Source of the DNA: CAZPKH01 sp964407165
GTDB taxonomy: Bacteria > Bacteroidota > Bacteroidia > Bacteroidales > Muribaculaceae
DNA: 37,156 nucleotides
Reading direction: 5' to 3'
Assembly: GCA_964407165.1 (NCBI GenBank)
Contig: CAYOUJ010000024.1
Coordinates: forward strand, 1 to 37,156
This document shows positions 31,945 through 37,156 of the stretch, one piece after another (positions within the stretch are counted from its first letter, which is position 1; the number at the start of each line of letters is the position of its first letter). A program made the translations under genes and the position numbers. The notes below the pieces were generated by a model. The model worked only from the letters and a program-made list of their open reading frames with translations, was not told where the DNA came from and ran no database searches.

Positions 31945-32430
31945 TCACGGCACCAAATAGACGTCCATGGCAAACACGCCCATGTCTTTCGTATCGTCGT
32001 CATCGAGGCACAGGAGCATTACCGGTTGCTGGCCCTTGTCGGTCTTCTTGACGTAGAGCTTGTGCCAAGCAAACTCGCCGCTCGGAGCAACCTTCTCCTC
32101 CAGGGTGTAACCATTCTCGGTCAGCGTCTTCTCCCATCCCTCCATCACGCTGCGATGGATAGTCGAGAGCTTGAAGCTGGCAGGAACCTGGCTGAGCTGG
32201 CGCAGCGTGATGTCATAGTCGCGAGTGGAGTAAGAGTCAGGCATACGCTTGTCCTCCGGCAGTCCCATGGCTGCGACCTTCCCTTTCACCTCTTCAGGCG
32301 TCAGGGTGCCCCAAGCAAGCACGTCGGTCAGCCGCACCTCCGGGGCCTCGTTGTTGACACCGCTCTTCTTGCATCCCGTGGCAAGCAATACCAGCGCGGC
32401 AAGTATAATGACAATATTGATCTTCTTCAT
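31945..32430 (-). CDS. Hypothetical lipoprotein between nuoH and atpD
   Basis: This 161-residue protein has the lipoprotein signal MKKINIVIILAALVLLATGC (lipid Cys20) and a short charged mature domain (VRLTDVLAWGTLTPEEVKGK ... LPEDKRMPDSYSTRDYDITL). It ends with an acidic LLCLDDDDTKDMGVFAMDVYLVP. I recognise no domain. It starts 19 nt after the nuoH stop and ends 51 nt before atpD, so it is almost certainly co-transcribed with complex I and ATP synthase. Whether it serves either complex or is a passenger is unknown. Confidence 0.8.
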   Translation of the reverse strand: MKKINIVIILAALVLLATGCKKSGVNNEAPEVRLTDVLAWGTLTPEEVKGKVAAMGLPEDKRMPDSYSTRDYDITLRQLSQVPASFKLSTIHRSVMEGWEKTLTENGYTLEEKVAPSGEFAWHKLYVKKTDKGQQPVMLLCLDDDDTKDMGVFAMDVYLVP

Positions 32431-32449
32431 AATTCAGATGATGAGAGAG

Positions 32450-33526
32450 TTAAAAATGCAGGTGCCATGTTACCATCAGCACCATCAGCACCAGGTTGAG
32501 CAGGTTGATCGGTAGCAGGTATTTCCACTCGAGGCTCAGCAGCTGGTCGATGCGCAGGCGCGGGAACGTCCACTTGAACCAGATGATGACAAACGAGAGC
32601 ACGAAGGCCTTCCCCAGGAACCAGATGATAGACGGTATCCAGTCCATCACGGCGTTGAAGCCGTCGAGGCCCGGGATATGCAGGGGCATCCACCCGCCGA
32701 AAAACAGCAGCGCGGCCACGCCGGAGACTATGAACAGGTTGAGGTACTCGGCCAGGTAGAAGAAGCCGAAGTGTATGCCCGAATACTCCGTGTGGTAGCC
32801 GGCCGTCAGCTCGCTCTCGGCCTCCGGCAGGTCAAACGGGCCGCGGTTGGTCTCAGCCGTACCCGCTATCATATATATAATGAACGCGATGATGGCTGGG
32901 ATGTGGCCGGAGAAGATAAACCACAGGTTCTCCTGCTCCAGACAAATCTTCTCCACGTTCATCGTCCCGGCAAAGCATACCATCGTCAGCACGCTCAAAC
33001 CTATCGACAGCTCGTAGCTCACCATCTGCGCGCCCGAGCGGAGGGCGCCGATGAGCGTGAACTTGTTGTTTGACGACCAGCCCGCAAGCAGTATGCCCAA
33101 GACGCCTATCGACGAGACGGCTATGAGGAAGAAGATGCCGATGTTGAAGTTGATGATCTGCAGCCCGTTGCCCCACGGTAGCACCGCGAAGGCCAGCATC
33201 GACGCCAGGATTACCAGGTACGGCGCCAGCGCGAACAGGAACTTGTCGATGTGGTTCAGCGAGATAAGCTCCTTGATCAGTATCTTGAACATGTCGGCGA
33301 TGCTCTGCAGCAAGCCCCAGGGACCCACACGGTTGGGACCCAGGCGGCACTGGAAGAAGGCGCATATCTTGCGCTCATACCATATATAGAACAGCGCCAG
33401 CAGTGCGTACGCCAGCAGCAGGCACAGGCCTATCAGCACGCATTCGATGGTGGTAGCCACCCACTGCGGCATCACTGAAATGAGCAGATTGTTGAACCAA
33501 GTGGTCAGTTCTGAAAAATCTTGCAT
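32450..33526 (-). CDS. nuoH: NADH-quinone oxidoreductase subunit H (complex I)
   Basis: This 358-residue protein has eight or so membrane spans. It carries the quinone-site signature ERKICAFFQCRLGPNRVGP, then GLLQSIADMFKILIKE, then GTAETNRGPFDLPEAESEL with the conserved acidic residues of the E-channel, and ends FPRLRIDQLLSLEWKYLLP. Length and motifs are complete. In most Bacteroidota the next gene would be nuoI; here a lipoprotein and the ATP synthase block intervene. Confidence 0.96.
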   Translation of the reverse strand: MQDFSELTTWFNNLLISVMPQWVATTIECVLIGLCLLLAYALLALFYIWYERKICAFFQCRLGPNRVGPWGLLQSIADMFKILIKELISLNHIDKFLFALAPYLVILASMLAFAVLPWGNGLQIINFNIGIFFLIAVSSIGVLGILLAGWSSNNKFTLIGALRSGAQMVSYELSIGLSVLTMVCFAGTMNVEKICLEQENLWFIFSGHIPAIIAFIIYMIAGTAETNRGPFDLPEAESELTAGYHTEYSGIHFGFFYLAEYLNLFIVSGVAALLFFGGWMPLHIPGLDGFNAVMDWIPSIIWFLGKAFVLSFVIIWFKWTFPRLRIDQLLSLEWKYLLPINLLNLVLMVLMVTWHLHF

Positions 33527-33566
33527 GACTGGTTTTTAATATCTTTTGTCTGATTGGTTTGCGGTT

Positions 33567-35207
33567 TTATCGGTCCATGTCGGGCACGATGTAGTCGAGC
33601 GAGCCGCCGATGGTGATCAGGTCGGCTATCTTGTTGCCACGGGTGAGGTGGTCGACCACGGCGGCCAGCGGCAGGCAGGGGGCGTTGATCTTCATGCGGT
33701 AGGGCTTGGTCTGGCCGTCGCTCTCGATATAGATGCCGAAAGCGCCGCGGCACCCCTCCACCTGCTCGAACCAGTGGCCCACAGGCAGCTTGAGCACCTT
33801 GGGCACCTTCACGCAAACCTCCCCCTCGGGGATGTTGTCGATGAGCTGCTCGATGATGCGCGCACTCTGCGTCATCTCGTCGATGCGCACCTTGAAACGG
33901 GCCATCGAGTCGCCCTCGGTGCGGGTGACCTCGTCGAAGTCAAGCTCCGAATAGATGCTGTAGGGGTGCACCTTGCGGATGTCGCAAGCCCAGTCGGAGG
34001 CTCGGCCCGACGGGCCGCTCACGCCCCACGAGATAGCGTCCTCGCGGGTCAGCACGCCCACGCCCTCCATGCGGTTGCGGGCGATGACGTTGCCGGTGAA
34101 CACCTTGTTATACTCCTTGATATTCTTGGGGATGACGGCGAGCAGCGCCTTGACGTCCTCCACAAACGTGTCGTGCACGTCGGCCATCAGGCCGCCTATA
34201 CAATAATAATTGAACGACATGCGGGCGCCGCACGTGCGGTCCATGATGTCGAGTATCTGCTCGCGCACGCGCAGCGTATAAAACAGCATCGTCGTGGCGC
34301 CCAGGTCCATGCAGAAGGTGCCGATGAACAGGCAGTGGCTGGCGATGCGCGACAGCTCGTCGAAGATGACGCGGAGCACCTGCGCGCGGCGGCTGATCTC
34401 GATGCCCGCCGCCTTCTCGATGGTCATGCACACGCCGTGGTGGTAGATGTGGCCCGAGAAGTAGTCGAGGCGGTCGAAGAAGTGCAGCGTCTGCGGATAC
34501 GTCAGGCTCTCGCAAAGCTTCTCCACGCCGCGGTGTATGTAGCCCATGTAGACATCGATCTTCTTGATCTCCTCGCCGTCGACGGCCGTGCGGAAACGGA
34601 GGACGCCGTGAGTGGCCGGGTGCTGCGGGCCGATGTTCACCACGAAGTCGTCGGGCTGGAACACCCGATCCTCGCGGCAGGTCACCTCGCCGGTGGCCTC
34701 GTCGCGCGTGTACACCTCGGTGAAGTCGCTCTGGCGCTCTGCCTCAGTGCTGATGGGGTTCAGGTCCGGGTTGGCGTCGTAGTCCTTGCGCAGGGGATAG
34801 CCCTTCCAGTCGATGCTCAGGAAGAGGCGGCGCATGTCGGGGTTGTCGAGGAAGATGATGCCGAAGAAGTCAAACACCTCGCGCTCATAGATAGTTGCTA
34901 TGGCCCACAGGTCGTATATGGAGTGGAGCACGGGCTTCTCGCGGCCACCCTCGGCCACCACCTTCACCGACAGCACGGTGCTGTTTTTGGTGGAGGCCAG
35001 GTAATAGATGCACCCGAGGTCCTCGCCCCAGTCCATGCCCACGATGCTCACCAGATAGTCCATCGACAGCTCCTCGTCGTCGCGGACGGTGCGGGCAAAC
35101 TCGTGCCACTCTGTAGTGGGCACGGTCACCATCAGCCGGCCGTCAGCCGAGGTCTCGCAGGGTGTGCCGGGGAACAACTGCTCTATGCGCTCTTGTATAG
35201 TTGCCAT
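33567..35207 (-). CDS. nuoCD: Fused NADH-quinone oxidoreductase subunits C and D (complex I)
   Basis: This 546-residue fusion has the NuoC (30-kDa) domain in roughly the first 170 residues (VATIYEREVFDFFGIIFLDN, PLRKDY). The NuoD (49-kDa) domain follows (VVNIGPQHPATHGVLRF, YIHRGVEKLCESLTY, and GSLDYIVPDMDR at the end). NuoD lines the quinone pocket with NuoB. The fused form is normal for Bacteroidota. No nuoE, F or G follows, so the NADH module is missing from this operon, again as in other Bacteroidales, where the electron donor may be ferredoxin or flavodoxin (known debate). The ATG is preceded by four CTAAAAA heptamers. Confidence 0.96.
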   Translation of the reverse strand: MATIQERIEQLFPGTPCETSADGRLMVTVPTTEWHEFARTVRDDEELSMDYLVSIVGMDWGEDLGCIYYLASTKNSTVLSVKVVAEGGREKPVLHSIYDLWAIATIYEREVFDFFGIIFLDNPDMRRLFLSIDWKGYPLRKDYDANPDLNPISTEAERQSDFTEVYTRDEATGEVTCREDRVFQPDDFVVNIGPQHPATHGVLRFRTAVDGEEIKKIDVYMGYIHRGVEKLCESLTYPQTLHFFDRLDYFSGHIYHHGVCMTIEKAAGIEISRRAQVLRVIFDELSRIASHCLFIGTFCMDLGATTMLFYTLRVREQILDIMDRTCGARMSFNYYCIGGLMADVHDTFVEDVKALLAVIPKNIKEYNKVFTGNVIARNRMEGVGVLTREDAISWGVSGPSGRASDWACDIRKVHPYSIYSELDFDEVTRTEGDSMARFKVRIDEMTQSARIIEQLIDNIPEGEVCVKVPKVLKLPVGHWFEQVEGCRGAFGIYIESDGQTKPYRMKINAPCLPLAAVVDHLTRGNKIADLITIGGSLDYIVPDMDR

Positions 35208-35210
35208 TTG

Positions 35211-35308
35211 TAGTTTTTAGTTTTTAGTTTTTAGTTTTTAGCTGTTTAGCGCCGTTAGCAAAGGTATTAGTTCATCACTAATCACTAATCACTAACAGCT
35301 AATCACTA
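35211..35308 (-). repeat. Heptamer arrays in the nuoB-nuoCD spacer
   Basis: Four TAGTTTT units (CTAAAAA on the coding strand) at 35211-35238 abut the nuoCD start. ATCACTA units occur at 35274, 35281, 35288 and 35302 next to the nuoB stop. Between them, CAAAGGTA at 35259-35266 reads TACCTTTG on the minus strand, a possible internal -7 promoter box for nuoCD without a clear -33 element. Confidence 0.75.
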
Positions 35309-35914
35309 ATCTTTCACCGCATCCACGGGGTGCTCCTCGAGAAACTTCTGCTGCTTCTCTTGGCGGTTGACGCCGCCGAAGAATCGCTCAACCTTGATCT
35401 TGCGGCTGAGCTGCATGATGCCGTAGATCATGGCGTCGGGGCGGGGCGGGCATCCGGGAACCCACACGTCCACGGGGACGATGTCACCGATACCCTTGGC
35501 CACGTGGTAGGAGTTGCGGAACGGGCCGCCGGAGATGGCGCAGCCGCCGCAGGCTATCACGTACTTAGGCTCGGCCAGTTGGTCGTACAGACGGCGGAAA
35601 ACGGGCACCATGCGGTTGACTATCGTGCCGGCGACCATCATGAAGTCGGCCTGGCGCGGCGACGCGCGCGCAACTTCCCAGCCAAAGCGCGCCATGTCGT
35701 AACGGGCAGCGCCAAGCGACACAAACTCGATGCCGCAGCAACTGGTGGCGAAAGTGAGTGGCCAGAGTGAGTTAGACCGCCCCCAGTTGATAAGTTTGTC
35801 CAGCGAGCCGACGATGACGTTCGTGCCATGCGCCTGCAGCTCCTTGACGAGATTCTCGATGTACTCGTTGTCCTTCCACGCCTCGTAGGGCATGCTCTTG
35901 GTGGTTACTTCCAT
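35306..35914 (-). CDS. nuoB: NADH-quinone oxidoreductase subunit B (complex I)
   Basis: This 202-residue protein holds the N2 4Fe-4S cluster, the last before quinone. The ligands are Cys59 and Cys60 (TFATSCCGIEF), Cys125 (IACGGCAISGGPF) and Cys155 (VWVPGCPPRPDAM). ARYDMARFGWE and PRQADFMMVAGTI are typical NuoB segments. The start ATG 35914 overlaps the end of nuoA by 10 bp; upstream sequence in this frame belongs to nuoA in another frame and is not part of the protein. Confidence 0.96.
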   Translation of the reverse strand: MEVTTKSMPYEAWKDNEYIENLVKELQAHGTNVIVGSLDKLINWGRSNSLWPLTFATSCCGIEFVSLGAARYDMARFGWEVARASPRQADFMMVAGTIVNRMVPVFRRLYDQLAEPKYVIACGGCAISGGPFRNSYHVAKGIGDIVPVDVWVPGCPPRPDAMIYGIMQLSRKIKVERFFGGVNRQEKQQKFLEEHPVDAVKD

Positions 35915-36273
35915 TCCAGCGCTCCTTTCCGCCAGGCGTACACGAGGCCCAGCACTAACACTCCGAAGAACACTGCGATGCTGATGAGCGCGGCGCTCCC
36001 AAGCGTCTTCATGATCACTGCCCACGGGAACAGGAACACGCACTCCACATCAAACATTAAAAACAAAATGGCGAAGAGGTAATAGCCCACCTTAAACTGG
36101 GCCATACTCTCGCCACGCGTGGGGATGCCACATTCATACGCCTCGCCTTTCTGGGCGTTGTATGACTTGGGGGAGATCAGCCCCGCAAGCCACAAGGCCA
36201 GCGCCACCAGGCACACGCCCGTACAAGCGGCCACGATGGCAAGCGTTGCATTCTGAATTTCCAGAAGTACCAT
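35905..36273 (-). CDS. nuoA: NADH-quinone oxidoreductase subunit A (complex I)
   Basis: This 122-residue protein has three membrane spans. The conserved loop KGEAYECGIPTRGESMAQFKVGYYLFAILFLMFDVECVFLFPWA includes the Glu-Cys-Gly and Asp-Val-Glu motifs of NuoA/ND3. It is the first gene of the nuo-atp run, ~140 nt downstream of the TACCTTTG box at 36412-36419, with an A-rich leader of degenerate CNGAAAA units (about 36276-36310). Confidence 0.95.
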   Translation of the reverse strand: MVLLEIQNATLAIVAACTGVCLVALALWLAGLISPKSYNAQKGEAYECGIPTRGESMAQFKVGYYLFAILFLMFDVECVFLFPWAVIMKTLGSAALISIAVFFGVLVLGLVYAWRKGALEWK

Positions 36274-36411
36274 ATTTTAGTTTTCAGTTTTGCTGTTTTC
36301 GGTTTTCAATGGCATCAGCCGGCTAACCAGCCCAATGCTAATAGCAAGAATGACAAAGCAATAGGCGCACCACCGACCCGCTGCGGGCCGCCGAGGCGCA
36401 ATTTTGCAGTG

Positions 36412-36419
36412 CAAAGGTA
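36412..36419 (-). promoter_or_regulatory. Bacteroidota -7 promoter box for the nuo-atp run
   Basis: The minus strand reads TACCTTTG, a perfect TAnnTTTG match, about 139 nt upstream of the nuoA ATG and ~85 nt after the terminator of the preceding gene. Upstream sequence is A/T-rich; a GTTTCG lies ~17 nt before it but no convincing -33 TTG. It is the best promoter candidate for the 19-gene run. Confidence 0.65.
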
Positions 36420-36496
36420 AAAATTTTCCGCGAAACGTGCCCCCTTTTCTTCAAATTATTTTTCTACATTTTTGCACAAAAGCTTGGCAATAGTGC

Positions 36497-36533
36497 AAAA
36501 AAGCCCCGCACGGCACTCGCGCCGCCCGGGACT
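36497..36533 (-). terminator. Rho-independent terminator of the lipoprotein at 36660
   Basis: On the minus strand AGTCCCGGGCGGC pairs with GCCGTGCGGGGCT (about 12 pairs, one mismatch, loop of ~6) and is followed by TTTTTT. It lies between the gene at 36660-37127 and the nuo promoter. Confidence 0.8.
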
Positions 36534-36557
36534 TCATCAGGCTTAGGGTTAGTTACG

Positions 36558-36653
36558 TTATTTTGTTATTTTGTTATTTTGTTATTTTGTTATTCCGTTA
36601 TTCCGAGATTCCGAGATTCCGAGATTCCGAGATTTCGTGATCTCGGGATTTCG
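36558..36653. repeat. Twelve-unit octamer tandem array
   Basis: Successive 8-mers: TTATTTTG four times, TTATTCCG twice, AGATTCCG three times, then AGATTTCG, TGATCTCG and GGATTTCG. The phase is kept for 96 bp while the unit changes stepwise. It starts 6 bp past the stop of the lipoprotein gene. The rest of the 36274-36659 gap holds the terminator, promoter and nuoA leader described separately. Confidence 0.85.
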
Positions 36654-36659
36654 ATGGCG

Positions 36660-37127
36660 TCACTTGCGGTCGCCGCGCGGCCCTTTGTCATGGCCGTGCT
36701 TGCCACCCTTGTCAGGCTTGTCGCCCTTCGGGCCTTTGTCACCGCGCGGACCCTTGCAGGGCTTCTGCACAAACGCGTTCTCCAGGAACTGCACATACTG
36801 GTCAGGCGTCAGCACGGCCTTGATGCCGGCAAGCATCTCGGCCTTCTTGTTGATGCACGCTGCAGAGTCGGGCACCTGCGTGGCATCCGAGGGTGCCGGA
36901 GCCTGAACGGCTATCAGGCTGTCGATGGCAGCCCTCTGCTCCGGAGTGATGTTGATGCCCTCGAGCAGGGCGTTGATCTTTGCTGCCGGGTTCTTGTCGC
37001 CATGGTGGCGACCGCGGTCACACTGCGTAGTGTCGTTACCCTTGCTGTTGCTGTCTGCGCTGTTACACGAGCCAAGGCCCATCGTCAGAGCGGCCACAAG
37101 CGCTATTGCCAAAATTGTTCGTTTCAT
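36660..37127 (-). CDS. Small lipoprotein with Spy/CpxP-like motifs and collagen-like tail
   Basis: This 155-residue protein has the lipoprotein signal MKRTILAIALVAALTMGLGSC (Cys21) and a Ser/Asn/Asp linker. A helical middle has two LTxxQ-like motifs (NITPEQRAAIDSLI at ~59 and VLTPDQYVQFLEN at ~105) reminiscent of Spy/CpxP periplasmic chaperones. The C-terminal ~30 residues consist of Gly-x-y triplet-like repeats (GPRGDKGPKGDK, HDKGPRGDRK) with strong positive charge. Function is unknown; a periplasmic stress or metal/acid-responsive role is possible by analogy only. ATG 37127 is preferred to a TTG three codons upstream. Its promoter would lie outside the window. Confidence 0.75.
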   Translation of the reverse strand: MKRTILAIALVAALTMGLGSCNSADSNSKGNDTTQCDRGRHHGDKNPAAKINALLEGINITPEQRAAIDSLIAVQAPAPSDATQVPDSAACINKKAEMLAGIKAVLTPDQYVQFLENAFVQKPCKGPRGDKGPKGDKPDKGGKHGHDKGPRGDRK

Positions 37128-37156
37128 AATCTTCAATCTTTTATATTCTTACATTC

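Noticed and set aside
30727..32499. A 590-codon plus-strand open frame opposite atpD and the lipoprotein
   Set aside because: It spans two well-supported genes and the spacer between them; its translation has no domain.
33567..35207. Loss of nuoE, nuoF and nuoG as a deletion
   Set aside because: Bacteroidales complex I operons normally lack these genes and carry a nuoCD fusion.
35915..36043. N-terminal extension of NuoB
   Set aside because: The extra residues are nuoA read in another frame; NuoB homology begins at the ATG at 35914.

Overview
The window comes from a member of the Bacteroidota, most likely a gut Bacteroidales (family Muribaculaceae or close; inference). Reasons: complex I genes with a fused nuoCD and no nuoEFG in the run, the atpD-C-B-E-F-H-A-G gene order with a very short epsilon subunit, a UpxY-type antiterminator heading a capsule operon, and TAnnTTTG promoter boxes. 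Every gene I can support reads leftward (minus strand). I see no tRNA, rRNA or CRISPR array.

Right to left, in transcription order. A small lipoprotein gene (36660-37127) ends at a hairpin terminator. A promoter at about 36412 then opens an approximately 18-kb bioenergetic run: nuoA-nuoB-nuoCD-nuoH, a small lipoprotein, the complete ATP synthase set (atpD-C-B-E-F-H-A-G), then nuoI-J-K-L-M-N, ending at an inverted repeat at 18043-18090. The ATP synthase operon is therefore nested inside the complex I operon, so the proton-pumping and proton-consuming machines could share one transcript. A small block follows with a lipoprotein, a secreted thioredoxin-fold-like protein and the thiol peroxidase tpx.

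A promoter at about 15201 and a roughly 290-nt structured leader then start a capsule or exopolysaccharide operon: upxY, a WecA-like initiating transferase, a Wza-like exporter, a Wzc-like tyrosine kinase, a NeuD/VioB-like acetyltransferase, two flippases, a VioA-like sugar aminotransferase, a second NeuD/VioB-like acetyltransferase and four glycosyltransferases, the last cut by the window edge. The aminotransferase and acetyltransferases suggest an N-acetylated amino-dideoxy sugar in the polymer.

The most striking content is a set of palindromic repeat families that enter genes without breaking them. The best case is a 508-bp element at 4849-5356: two outward-facing G/C-run palindromes bracket a DUF559 (Vsr-like) endonuclease reading frame, and the whole unit sits in frame inside the PLP-binding core of the aminotransferase. 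A nuclease-less pair of the same palindromes lies at 5848-5973, and a single copy at 15992-16026 supplies the end of another gene. A second G/C-rich family is translated inside nuoI and the thioredoxin-fold-like gene. A third, AT-rich family forms long hairpins beside atpG and an acetyltransferase gene. In addition, CTAAAAA-type heptamer arrays sit directly upstream of the start codons of tpx and nuoCD.
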